Of a DNA stretch of 64,000 bases, positions 18,966 through 28,371 are shown piece after piece. Below the pieces are notes generated by a model. It ran no database searches. It saw only the letters and a program-made list of their open reading frames with translations, and had not been told where the DNA came from. Origin of the DNA: an uncultured Agathobacter sp. (GTDB lineage: Bacteria > Bacillota > Clostridia > Lachnospirales > Lachnospiraceae); assembly GCA_945910395.1 (NCBI GenBank), contig CAMDYX010000001.1:62001-126000 (forward strand). The letters run 5' to 3'. Numbering within the stretch: position 1 is the first letter of the stretch; each line of letters starts with the position of its first letter. The position numbers and the translations under genes are program-made.

Positions 18966-19904
18966 TTAATTAGAAATTTTCTGCTCAAAGTCTTCTATAG
19001 ATTCTGCTCTTGCTGCAAGCTTTATCCATCGGGTCAAAATGTCCGAATCTTTCTGGCTTCGTATCTGTTCCTCCAGCTTTGATGGAACTTTCCCCACATC
19101 TTCAAGAAGCATAAGTATATCCTTTGTTCTACCACGAACTTCTCCTCGGGCCTCTCCTCGGGCTTCTCCACAAGCCTCACCCTCTAATCTCGCATCCCGC
19201 CTCTCAAGCTCGATTCTTCTTTCAAATGTAAAATCCAGTACCTCCATTCTTTTCACCTCATCCCCGCGCTCCCGGAAGAATTCTTCCAGTACATGCTCAT
19301 CGATACATTCCTTTACTGCTTCATCTAAGGCATCCTTTAGGGGCATGCCCTCCTGCCCACATCTTCGCACCTTTTCTACAAAGGTACAGTAGCCCTCTAA
19401 AACATAACTCTTTTTCTTTAACATTGTGTTTTTGTTCGGGTTGATATTAATTGCCTCGCAGATCAATTCAATCTGTGGCTCGTCTTCGCCCTCTTCAAAT
19501 AAATCTGATAACCGGAATATTTCTCTTTCCGGGCGTTCTTCCAGCCCATTATAAAACACCACGAACTGTGGCCTTGGAAGCTTGATTTTCTTTCGACCAT
19601 ACACATTAATTCTCTTCTCCTTGATCAACTTCGTAATGAGACTCGCAAAATAAATCAACTCCCGAACTGCCATGTTGGGATTGTAGCTTCCCTGATGTTC
19701 ATAGACACATAAATGATTGTAGATGATGAATGATGCATCATTTCGTATGGAAAGGGATATACCGCTCTCCAACAGATAGATTTCCAAATCCTTCGGATTG
19801 CTGTAGTCTGAACCATTCATCGCATTATAGACATCCAGCGCGTACTTAGGATTCTGCAGCAGCATGCAAAAAGCATCACTTTTGTATTCTAAATTTTCGC
19901 TCAT
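18966..19904 (-). CDS. Rpn-family (PD-(D/E)XK) recombination-promoting nuclease/putative transposase
   Basis: YKSDAFCMLLQNPKYALDVYNAMNGSDY, NHLCVYEHQGSYNPNMAVRELIYFASLI, LPRPQFVVFYNGLEERPEREIFRLSDLF; C-terminal GEARGEARGEVRG repeats. Confidence 0.88.
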   Translation of the reverse strand: MSENLEYKSDAFCMLLQNPKYALDVYNAMNGSDYSNPKDLEIYLLESGISLSIRNDASFIIYNHLCVYEHQGSYNPNMAVRELIYFASLITKLIKEKRINVYGRKKIKLPRPQFVVFYNGLEERPEREIFRLSDLFEEGEDEPQIELICEAININPNKNTMLKKKSYVLEGYCTFVEKVRRCGQEGMPLKDALDEAVKECIDEHVLEEFFRERGDEVKRMEVLDFTFERRIELERRDARLEGEACGEARGEARGEVRGRTKDILMLLEDVGKVPSKLEEQIRSQKDSDILTRWIKLAARAESIEDFEQKISN

Positions 19905-20252
19905 CTTCCTCCTATATCTGGTAATTAACGGGAAAAAGGAAGAAGCATAGCACTTCTGTTACTATTTTAGCATCATAAAGCCACTTACTCAACACCTGAA
20001 AAAGTCAGAGACAGCGCAGTTTATCCGATTTTTGTATGGTTTCTGTTAACAAATTTTCTTATATAGAAAAAATCCTCATTATTCATGTAATACTGTACAA
20101 AAAAGTGCCTGTCAAAATCGTCATTTTTTCAACCATCATTTCCTTCTATTTACATGGTATTTAGAAAACCAAATAAAAAGGCGGGTAACGCCAAAGCCTA
20201 GACTGCCAAACTTGAAACGACTCCTCCACCGTCACATGAAAATTGAGCACAA

Positions 20253-20351
20253 GAAAAAGTATGCCGGACTGTTGCAAATACCATTTAGGTACTCGCTAAC
20301 TGCCCGGCATACTTTTTGTGTTCAAACTGATCAAACTACTGCTTGAACCAA
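20253..20351. repeat. Flanking repeat R1, containing a hairpin terminator and the 3' end of the antitoxin gene
   Basis: AAAAAGTATGCCGG...CCGGCATACTTTTT stem, then TCAAACTACTGCTTGAACCA, also present at 21957-22053. Confidence 0.85.
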
Positions 20352-21341
20352 CACATCCAATGAATTGATATACGCTAAAACACCATCCGATTTTTTCAAA
20401 TCATATCTCTTATCCACTTCCATAAAATATGTACGAATCACTTCATCACTAATCTCATTAGTACATCTTTCATTTTCTTCAAACCCCACTCTGGCGCTCT
20501 GCCACGGCCTTTCCTTATGTGTGAACTCACGTAAAGTCCAACCATTATATTTCCCAAATATATTCAAAACATAATCAACCAGAGTCTTTTCTTCTTCACT
20601 TAAAAGAGAATTTAGATCGAACTCCATATTCTCACAGGATAATATCTCTTTACCAAATCCCTTGTATTTGTCATAAATCATTGGAAAAACCGGACCGTTC
20701 ACCCATGCCTCACAGGACATATTCAATATATCTTTTTGATAAAAAACGTAACCGAAACCCTTTATGTAATATAATAATTTTTGCAAAAACAGATTAGTAA
20801 TTTCGTAACCCGAACTAATCATGTAGATTGATATACGTTCTGCAATTGTATTTGTGCTATATAATTGCTTCCGTTTTTCAATTGTTCCTTTTATTTTCTC
20901 GTATGCTTTTTCTGTGATATTTTTTTTGTTTTTTTCAAGGTATTCTTCCATGACGGAATCACTATGTAAGAGTTGAATTAAAACATCCGAATATTTTTTC
21001 CCCGGAAGTTGCCCATCCAGATAACGCGTGATGGTCAGTTCTCCCCATCCTAACAAATTTGATAATGGTCTTTTTTCCACTCTATATTTTTCTAAAATCT
21101 GATTTATTTCTTGAATTGTTACATATCCATTTTTTTTGCGATAAATTTCTTCAATTTTGTTTTCATTCTCATCATCTAATCCCGGGACAGTCAGCTCATT
21201 TCCACATACTGAGCAAATACCATACTTTTCACCATACTCAATCTCAGTATCCTTTACGAATATTTTTTCCTTCCTTACTTGAATCTCATATGAAACCAAC
21301 TTTCGACAGTATGCACAAAGTATCTCTTTTCTCCTTTCCAC
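20331..21341 (-). CDS. Antitoxin with MqsA-like zinc finger/HTH N-terminus and C-terminal SocA/Panacea (DUF4065-like) domain
   Basis: N-terminal CAYC...CSVCG knuckles, HTH region LSNLLGWGELTITRYLDGQLPGKKYSDVL; C-terminal ITNLFLQKLLYYIKGFGYVFYQ...CEAWVNGPVFPMIYDKYKGFG. Confidence 0.82.
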   Translation of the reverse strand: MERRKEILCAYCRKLVSYEIQVRKEKIFVKDTEIEYGEKYGICSVCGNELTVPGLDDENENKIEEIYRKKNGYVTIQEINQILEKYRVEKRPLSNLLGWGELTITRYLDGQLPGKKYSDVLIQLLHSDSVMEEYLEKNKKNITEKAYEKIKGTIEKRKQLYSTNTIAERISIYMISSGYEITNLFLQKLLYYIKGFGYVFYQKDILNMSCEAWVNGPVFPMIYDKYKGFGKEILSCENMEFDLNSLLSEEEKTLVDYVLNIFGKYNGWTLREFTHKERPWQSARVGFEENERCTNEISDEVIRTYFMEVDKRYDLKKSDGVLAYINSLDVLVQAVV

Positions 21342-21468
21342 CTTATTGCTCCTCCTTTTTCACTCTTTTTATCGTATATTTTTCCACGTGCATATCATGT
21401 CGAAATCTGCAAAAAACCTGCAGATTTCAACATATGCATCCCTTATTTTCTATCTTTAGCTTTATTCG

Positions 21469-21834
21469 TTAGTATTCTGCTTCATGAAATGAAATAACTA
21501 TCATCGGCGCTTCATCCGCCAAAACAATCTTAATATAAATTTTTACTATCTTTTCTTCTGCTTCTTCTACAAATCGCTCTCTTAACTTTACAGATTTACA
21601 AAAAATGTAGACCGTATCATCCAAAAAGCATTCATGATTACTCTTGCGGCTTTTTACAAAATCCTTCTTTTCTAAATGTCTTAAAATGTCCCGCACCTTA
21701 GAATCTGTGACATAATATTTTCGTCGCAATGCTATATTCTTTTCCCGATCCATAATCGTATAGTGTTCTCCATACGTGCCGTTCTCAACTATGTCATGTA
21801 TTCTATGCAGGACGAAAGAAATTACTTCCTCCAT
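21469..21834 (-). CDS. MqsR-like toxin (putative mRNA interferase)
   Basis: 121 aa; C-terminal ...DFVKSRKSNHECFLDDTVYIFCK...KIYIKIVLADEAPMIVISFHE resembles MqsR ...DFYKSMTTYSDHTIWQDVYR...VYLKITVIHDVLIVSFKE; directly upstream of the MqsA-like antitoxin. Confidence 0.68.
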   Translation of the reverse strand: MEEVISFVLHRIHDIVENGTYGEHYTIMDREKNIALRRKYYVTDSKVRDILRHLEKKDFVKSRKSNHECFLDDTVYIFCKSVKLRERFVEEAEEKIVKIYIKIVLADEAPMIVISFHEAEY

Positions 21835-21956
21835 CCCAGCTCCTCCTTTCTATTTGATATCTGTATGGTATAGCAATGATACACTTTTGTCAATAGTGTA
21901 TCATCTAATTTCTGTACTTTATACATTATTTGTAGATTTACAAAAAAAAAAATGAT

Positions 21957-22053
21957 AAAAAAGTATGTCGGACAGTCTGTAAATACCTAAATGGTAGTTA
22001 CAGCCCTCCGGCATATTTTTTGCGTTCAAGCTTATCAAACTACTGCTTGAACC
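21957..22053. repeat. Flanking repeat R2, second copy of the terminator/3'-end sequence
   Basis: AAAAAGTATGTCGGACAG...CCTCCGGCATATTTTTTGCGTTCAAGCTTATCAAACTACTGCTTGAACCA. Confidence 0.85.
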
Positions 22054-22257
22054 AAATATCTATTTGAATGAATAAGGAATTATATAAATTATTCGACATT
22101 TTAATTGTCATTACGACTAATATTGTAGTTATTTCTTTATGTGGAAATGCGCATTCTTCATGCGCATTTCCGGGAATATTCAAATTACATATCAGGTACT
22201 TACATCAATTATCCTCATACCACTTTTTGAATAACTACTACTTAGAATAACTGCTGT

Positions 22258-23649
22258 CTAATATACATATGAACCATATACCGAAATGGTACCTGATGTC
22301 ATATTCTGGACATATACACTATAGGTTCCGGTCTGATCCAAGTTAAACGTATGATTTGCATACCCATTACTTGAATCCACATAGCGAAGTGTACCGTCTG
22401 GTTCAATAATTCCGGCTCTAAATGAAATATTAGAATCTCCTTTAACTGTTACTGCAATTACACCACCGGATGAAGCCGAAAAATCATCCGATTTCTTTGC
22501 AGAATTTCTACCGATGGTCCAGTCAAATGCATTTGCACTTCTTGACCTAGAATCCACTTCACCAGCTTCAACTACTATACCTTCTGCAAAGCCTGCCTCT
22601 TCATGCTCTAAAAACTCGTCAGATGTAGTCGTTTTTGTCAAAGCCAAAGCAGAAGCGACCTCCGCTTCTTTCTCCTGTTCAGCAGTTGAAAAATATGCCT
22701 TTACATATCCTCTTCCCGCAGTTATCGTTGCAGCAGATACTGAGCATGTGCTCATAATCATCATTGCTGCTACAAGCAGTCCAGCCTTCAATTTCGATTT
22801 GTTTTTCATCTTGTAACTCCTTTTCATCCGTTCCATGCGGTCAACCAAATCTTCCTTCTTCTCCACCAGATGCGCTGATAACATTCCACGATCATCCTTG
22901 TCAGTCACCATCGTGGCAATCACTTCAAAATAGGATTTCAGTTCTCCTATTCTATGAACCGAGTCATAGTCACAGGCATACTCACCCCAATATTGTACCT
23001 TATCGGCAAATTTCCAGACAAAATAATTGCAAAAATGAAAGCATTTTGCCAGCTCTGATAAATAAATCAACCACAGGTCCTTCTGCTTGTAGTGAGTAAG
23101 CTCGTGTATGAAAATAACCCTTAGCTCTGCCTTTGTATATTCCTTTACCGGCAGCACAATCATGGGCTTAATTACCCCGACAATCTTCGGAATCTCCTCG
23201 TGGATATCCTGCACCAGCTCCACTTTTCCTGCTTTGATATTCAACTCTTTACAAATTTCCTCAAAGAAGTCATATTCCCAGCCGTCACAGAATATCGCAT
23301 ATTTATATGCTCTGCGAGTATTCCAAACATCTACAGTATATCGAATCAAGAAAAATCCGACACCCAACAACCAGATCACACTGAAAATTCTGCAAAACAG
23401 CCAAATGGCAGGTGTACCGACAAATATGAATCCCCCAAAATAAATATTATGGGTATTCTCATATGCCAATATGAAATAAACAACCGGCACATACCAGAAC
23501 AACAGCACCGCCTTCATCATTTCATAAACCACATTTAAGAAGCCGGTATATTCCATTAATCTTCCGATTCCATACCAAAAGCCGAACAAAAATGCTCCTG
23601 TGACGCTGGTCGTTATGACTGCATACGTCAGGTTAATCGTCCAATCCAT
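22258..23649 (-). CDS. BlaR1/MecR1-like M56 family membrane metallopeptidase with non-canonical C-terminal secreted domain
   Basis: VIFIHELTHYKQKDLWLIYLSEL (HExxH) and multiple TM helices; likely start MDWTINLTYAVITTS, overlapping BlaI. C-terminus IAVTVKGDSNISFRAGIIEPDGTLRYVDSSNGYANHTFNLDQTGTYSVYVQN. Confidence 0.88.
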   Translation of the reverse strand: MDWTINLTYAVITTSVTGAFLFGFWYGIGRLMEYTGFLNVVYEMMKAVLLFWYVPVVYFILAYENTHNIYFGGFIFVGTPAIWLFCRIFSVIWLLGVGFFLIRYTVDVWNTRRAYKYAIFCDGWEYDFFEEICKELNIKAGKVELVQDIHEEIPKIVGVIKPMIVLPVKEYTKAELRVIFIHELTHYKQKDLWLIYLSELAKCFHFCNYFVWKFADKVQYWGEYACDYDSVHRIGELKSYFEVIATMVTDKDDRGMLSAHLVEKKEDLVDRMERMKRSYKMKNKSKLKAGLLVAAMMIMSTCSVSAATITAGRGYVKAYFSTAEQEKEAEVASALALTKTTTSDEFLEHEEAGFAEGIVVEAGEVDSRSRSANAFDWTIGRNSAKKSDDFSASSGGVIAVTVKGDSNISFRAGIIEPDGTLRYVDSSNGYANHTFNLDQTGTYSVYVQNMTSGTISVYGSYVY

Positions 23650-24025
23650 CCAAGGTCTCCCTGATCTGTTCGATCTCCTTTTTTGAAAGTTTTTTTGTAT
23701 TGCACAGCGCAGCAAAAAACTTAGGAGCATTTCCAGAAAACCAGAATTTTTCTGTATCCTGGACAATTTTCTCCGTATACTCCTTCTCATCGCGCAGTGC
23801 ATGCACATAGGATGTTCTTCCCTTACGGTAGGTAGAGACAAAGCCCTTTTCTGCCAGACGCTGTACAAATGTAACTACTGTTGTACGGGCATAGTCCTTA
23901 CCAAACCGATTGCGAAGCTCATCAATCAATTCCGGTGTAGAGATATCTTCTTTGGTATCCCACACAATTTTCATGATTAAAGATTCGCAGCCGCTAATTT
24001 CTCTTCCAATCATATTTTCGTTCAT
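23633..24025 (-). CDS. BlaI/MecI/CopY family transcriptional repressor
   Basis: SGCESLIMKIVWDTKEDISTPELIDELRNRFGKDYARTTVVTFVQRLAEKGFVSTYRKGRTSYVHAL. Confidence 0.93.
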   Translation of the reverse strand: MNENMIGREISGCESLIMKIVWDTKEDISTPELIDELRNRFGKDYARTTVVTFVQRLAEKGFVSTYRKGRTSYVHALRDEKEYTEKIVQDTEKFWFSGNAPKFFAALCNTKKLSKKEIEQIRETLDGLDD

Positions 24026-24229
24026 AATTTACCTCTCGAGAATCTATATTTGTCGACATGTATATCATATTCCAAATGACTACACGATTCAACACAATTT
24101 TTATTATAAATAACGCATTTTAAAACTTTGCGAATATTTTTCGTCAATAAATTATATCATATCGAATGCAATTCGCATATATTTTCCAACATTTTCCTAT
24201 AATAAAACTTAAAAAAGGAGAATGCACAT

Positions 24230-24577
24230 ATGAGTTCAAAAAATATACATGATATCTTCGAAAAAAATCTAACCGAATTAATGAATCATGAGCAAAACCA
24301 TTCACCATCCATGCGTTACTTAAGCACATGCATCGGAGCATCGGAAGGCTACATTCAAAAAATATTGTCTACCGACAGTCTTCCATCCATAGACAAGCTT
24401 CAGGCAATCGGTGAGCATTATGATGTGGAGGCCTGGTCTCTCATCTACGATTACGACGATCACGAAAAACAGATCCTGCCGATTCTTCAGCAACTGAATC
24501 GTCTTCCTGAGGAAGAATATCCGGTTGTTGCCCAGTATATTCAGTTCTTAATCGATCAAAATTCGAATAAACAGTAA
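24230..24577 (+). CDS. Helix-turn-helix (XRE-like) regulator
   Basis: MRYLSTCIGASEGYIQKILSTDSLPSIDKLQAIGEHYDV HTH pattern; preceded by AAAAAAGGAGAATGCACAT (RBS). Confidence 0.75.
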   Translation: MSSKNIHDIFEKNLTELMNHEQNHSPSMRYLSTCIGASEGYIQKILSTDSLPSIDKLQAIGEHYDVEAWSLIYDYDDHEKQILPILQQLNRLPEEEYPVVAQYIQFLIDQNSNKQ

Positions 24578-24581
24578 TGTA

Positions 24582-24613
24582 ATGCCCGGCACTTAAGATG
24601 AGTGCCGGGTATT
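24582..24613. terminator. Bidirectional hairpin terminator between convergent genes
   Basis: TGCCCGGCACT-taagatg-AGTGCCGGGTA. Confidence 0.75.
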
Positions 24614-24633
24614 GCTATCTCTCTAACTTGTAT

Positions 24634-25131
24634 CTATGTAATTTTAATCTTTTCCGAATCATTTCTTATATTTGCAAATTTTCCATTCCACAACTTTTTA
24701 ATGTCAAAATGGTGTTCCTTCAATTTTGATGTCAAATTTGATGCCCGAATGAAATCGCGTTTAAAATTACGGACTCCTTGGCTATCAAGAAGTTCGGTAG
24801 CCTTTGATATATCACAGCATTGCACCAGTTCGTCTTCCAAGTTTTTATTTTGTGGAACAATCACAATTTCAGAAACTTGTGAGCAATTTTCTAACATTGT
24901 TATATTGGCATGCAGTATATCCCATGGTCCACGATCAGTATCAAAGATGATTACAACTGTAGTCTTAGGCTTTAATGTCATTAGTCGCATCTTGGTGATC
25001 CTTTCTGTTACAACATTCATTTTTTGAACATTCCTAGGTAAAATTAGTTGTAAATCAGTCTTTAATACAGAAAGAAACTTAACTTCGTCATCTCCTTCAA
25101 CATAATATTGAACAATTTTGTTTTTCCCCAT
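24634..25131 (-). CDS. Small acidic, possibly TOPRIM-like/nuclease partner of an AAA ATPase
   Basis: MGKNKIVQYYVEGDDEVKFLSVLKTDL (VEGxxE), TVVIIFDTDRG, VIVPQNKNLEDELVQCC; start at M12 of ORF 24634..25164. Confidence 0.6.
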   Translation of the reverse strand: MGKNKIVQYYVEGDDEVKFLSVLKTDLQLILPRNVQKMNVVTERITKMRLMTLKPKTTVVIIFDTDRGPWDILHANITMLENCSQVSEIVIVPQNKNLEDELVQCCDISKATELLDSQGVRNFKRDFIRASNLTSKLKEHHFDIKKLWNGKFANIRNDSEKIKIT

Positions 25132-25144
25132 AGTTCCCTTCCAC

Positions 25145-26338
25145 TTATAGATTAGCAATATCAAAAATCAAATCAGTAGCCGGTGCCATCGAAAAAAGAT
25201 CATTTTCCACAGCTCTTCGTAAAGAATCCGTGTTGCGTTTTAGAAAATTTCCTGCATTTAAACACACAATCGGATGTTCTTCATCAGTTATGTCCTTTTT
25301 CAAAAAAGTGTAAGCATGCTTTGGCAATTGCATATCCAAAATATCTGTGTTATGTGTAGTAAAAAACAATTGTTCATTCGGTTGAATGGAATCAATCATG
25401 AGGGAAAGAATTGCTTTTTCAATATCACTATGAATATAAGAAAATTTCTCATCACAATAGTAAAAAGAATTCAAACCTTGCATCAACGATGACACTACCC
25501 TAGCAATCTCTACCCCCGTTTTGGTTCCACTTGATAACAATTCACTGGTTAGTGGCTCACCATCCTGAATTATGACAGAATTATCTCCCACCCGAATGAT
25601 ATACGCATTTTCAACCCCTCTCAGTCTTTCAACCTTCTTAATGTAAGGATCAAGTGCTTTCAAAATTTTTTCTAAAATCTTTCCAAATTTCTTATCATTC
25701 TTCGGCAGCCTCAGTATCCTCCGTCCATCATCATGAGGATGTTCAAAAAACCAATATAACTTATCCATCTTCTCAAGTTCTTCGATATAGTTCGGATTCT
25801 TAATCTGCTCAGATTTTTCCAATCTTTCAATGCAGGACTCATAGCTATCCTTTGCATTAATCGTAACTTTTTTAATATATAAATTAATATCCTCAGATGA
25901 ATAGTCTTCTTCAGCGTTTGGTTTGATAGTGCAAGATATTCTATATAATGTGTCACTATCACCATCAACCATATCCAAAAGGAATTTCGCATTATCCTTT
26001 CTATTCGCAATTACCTCCGTAATTTGTGTATAGTTTTTCTTATCAATAAAATTGAAAATCCTTTTTATCATATGCCCAAACGTTGTCTTTCCGGTAGCAT
26101 TTGCGCCCATGATAATATTGACCTTTTTATATCGAAAATTCGGATGGTTGTCCAAATGCTCATTTTCAATATATGAACCAACAATTTTCTTTGGGTAAGT
26201 CAAATTCATTTTGAAATTACGAAAAGCATAAAAATTATCCAATTCCACATTCAAAATAATCATGTTCGTAGACCTCCGGTGTATTTTTTCGCATTTTACG
26301 AAGCAATCTGTATTCATATAATACACTCCATTTTTCAA
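25145..26338 (-). CDS. AAA family ATPase (OLD/RloA/AriA-like, ABC-type ATPase)
   Basis: LDNFYAFRNFKMNL, Walker A NIIMGANATGKTTFGHMI, LLSSGTKTGVEIARVV signature, QLFFTTHNTDILD. Probable start is the internal M at MIILNVELDNFYAF. Confidence 0.8.
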   Translation of the reverse strand: MKNGVYYMNTDCFVKCEKIHRRSTNMIILNVELDNFYAFRNFKMNLTYPKKIVGSYIENEHLDNHPNFRYKKVNIIMGANATGKTTFGHMIKRIFNFIDKKNYTQITEVIANRKDNAKFLLDMVDGDSDTLYRISCTIKPNAEEDYSSEDINLYIKKVTINAKDSYESCIERLEKSEQIKNPNYIEELEKMDKLYWFFEHPHDDGRRILRLPKNDKKFGKILEKILKALDPYIKKVERLRGVENAYIIRVGDNSVIIQDGEPLTSELLSSGTKTGVEIARVVSSLMQGLNSFYYCDEKFSYIHSDIEKAILSLMIDSIQPNEQLFFTTHNTDILDMQLPKHAYTFLKKDITDEEHPIVCLNAGNFLKRNTDSLRRAVENDLFSMAPATDLIFDIANL

Positions 26339-26390
26339 AAAATCAATTATTACTTCGTAAAATTGTATGTAATATTATTCAAAAATATAC

Positions 26391-26786
26391 TTAACCACGG
26401 GACAACAGTTTCTTAATTCCCAAAATAATCCCACGTATCGCCGCAAACACCGCGAACATCAGCACAAATCCCATCACACCAAACACAATATCCGCAAAAT
26501 CCATTGCACCTGTATGTGACACTTTCTGACCAATCTCAATTGCAAAGGTCAGCACAATAATCATGGTAAATACATAGATCCAGGTAATTACCAGCGTATG
26601 GTTATGCTTTGCCAGCCATGTAAATATCGGATGAATCACAAACACCAAAAGCATCCCGATAATGCCAATCACCAAAAAATGCAACTGCTTGTCCGTAAAA
26701 TTGTATTCGTAGGCATCATTCAGACCAAGAATGGCATTATGCATCTGGGCAATGTAACCTACGACTGTATATAAAAATTCTTTCAT
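26391..26786 (-). CDS. VanZ-like small membrane protein
   Basis: DKQLHFLVIGIIGML, FAIEIGQKVSHTGAMDFADIVFGVMGFVLMF with four hydrophobic segments. Confidence 0.65.
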   Translation of the reverse strand: MKEFLYTVVGYIAQMHNAILGLNDAYEYNFTDKQLHFLVIGIIGMLLVFVIHPIFTWLAKHNHTLVITWIYVFTMIIVLTFAIEIGQKVSHTGAMDFADIVFGVMGFVLMFAVFAAIRGIILGIKKLLSRG

Positions 26787-26808
26787 TTTAACCTCTTTTC
26801 CTGAACCG

Positions 26809-27339
26809 TCAAGATTGTCCTTCCTCCACCACTTCTCCGGCTTCCACCTTCCTACACGCCTTCACAACACCTCTCGCATGCACGATCGCACCGGCATCCA
26901 CATGGCAGCATTCCTCCAAAACCGCATCATGGTCGATAAGCGCACCAATCCCTACAATTGTGCCACGCTTTACCACAGCATTCGCATTCACAACGGCCAT
27001 CGCCTCAACAATAGTACCTTCTTCTATCACCGCGGAGGGGCTTACCCATGCAGTGGGATGAATCAGCACCGGCATTTTTACCCCATGGAGCTGAAAAGCA
27101 TCCATCCATTCTTTCCGTTTTTCATTATTTCCAATTGCAGGAAAAATCCCATCATATTCTCCGTTTGGAGTGATAAACTTCTCCCACTCATTTAGTCCAC
27201 CAACAACATCTAAAGCTTTCTTTCCATCGTCCAAAAAAGCAATCTTATCATATTTCCTAATCATTCTCGCAGTCTCAGCCACAACCTGACCATGTCCTCC
27301 CGCCGTCATAATCAGAAGCTTCTGGTATGTATCACTCAT
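26809..27339 (-). CDS. PglD/NeuD-like sugar O/N-acetyltransferase (left-handed beta-helix)
   Basis: [31 protein letters not shown]; hexapeptide repeats [30 protein letters not shown]. Confidence 0.85.
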   Translation of the reverse strand: MSDTYQKLLIMTAGGHGQVVAETARMIRKYDKIAFLDDGKKALDVVGGLNEWEKFITPNGEYDGIFPAIGNNEKRKEWMDAFQLHGVKMPVLIHPTAWVSPSAVIEEGTIVEAMAVVNANAVVKRGTIVGIGALIDHDAVLEECCHVDAGAIVHARGVVKACRKVEAGEVVEEGQS

Positions 27340-28259
27340 TCCTGTTCCTTCTCCTCAAAATATGCATCTATTCCGTCCGCAATACCGGTGGCAATCTTCC
27401 ATTGATATTCTTCCGTTGCCATATTGGCATCCTCTGTAGGATTTGTCATAAATCCGATTTCAACAATCGTAACCGGCACCTGGCACCAGTTAATTCCGCT
27501 CATAGTATCCGTTTCCCATACAGAACGCTTTTTGCATCCGGTTGCATCACTTAAGGAATTAAGTACATGAACGGAAAGGCTTTTACTTTCTGCCGCAAGG
27601 GAACCATTGTAGGGATTCGATGATGTCTGGCATATCGTTGTCGCGCCCTTCGCAGAAGCGCTTTCTGAGCCATCTGCGTGCACACGGATAAACGCATCTG
27701 CATTTGCTTCATTTGCAATTTGCGCCCGCTCTGCATTACTGATGTTCACATCGTTTGTAGTACGGATCATCACAACCTCATATCCGCGGTTTTCCAATTC
27801 CTCCTGCAGCTTCAAGGAAACCATCAAGGTAAGCTCGTATTCACGCAGTCCGCTTACCACTCCCCTTGTTCCACTTGCAACCTTTGCCTTTGTAGTAGAT
27901 GCACCGGGTCCGATTGGCTCCTTTTCATTATTGCCATGCTGCTGATGTCCTGCATCAATGGCAACCACGTATCCGGCAGCTGCCAGTTCCTCTTCCGCCA
28001 ACATTTTCGCTTCCTCAACATGTTCACTTATGGTTGCCGCATCTGTCTTCACACGAAGCGCCAGCCCACTGCATTTTCCCCTTGCGTCAACAATAAAAGA
28101 TATCATCTTTCCCATACCGGCATTCATAAAAGAAGCATTTGAATCCTCCGCCGCGAAACCGCAGGCAGGCAAACTGATGATCTGCGCGATAACAAAACAC
28201 ACACTCAATAATTTTACGATAATATGTTTTTTTCTATTATTCATTATCCCTCGCCCCAT
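27336..28259 (-). CDS. N-acetylmuramoyl-L-alanine amidase (Amidase_3)
   Basis: Signal peptide; [57 protein letters not shown]. Confidence 0.92.
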   Translation of the reverse strand: MGRGIMNNRKKHIIVKLLSVCFVIAQIISLPACGFAAEDSNASFMNAGMGKMISFIVDARGKCSGLALRVKTDAATISEHVEEAKMLAEEELAAAGYVVAIDAGHQQHGNNEKEPIGPGASTTKAKVASGTRGVVSGLREYELTLMVSLKLQEELENRGYEVVMIRTTNDVNISNAERAQIANEANADAFIRVHADGSESASAKGATTICQTSSNPYNGSLAAESKSLSVHVLNSLSDATGCKKRSVWETDTMSGINWCQVPVTIVEIGFMTNPTEDANMATEEYQWKIATGIADGIDAYFEEKEQE

Positions 28260-28371
28260 CTAATATCTCCATTCAGTCACTTTCACTCGAAAACCCCAAT
28301 CTATTAGCTCAACTCAGTCGCAACATATGAACCGATGCCAACTTGATTTTACCGACTTGATTTTACCGGCT

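Noticed and set aside
23650-23868. N-terminal extension of the BlaR1-like ORF
   Set aside because: Overlaps the blaI coding sequence and looks like an out-of-frame translation; MDWTINLTYAVITTS is a proper membrane-protein start.
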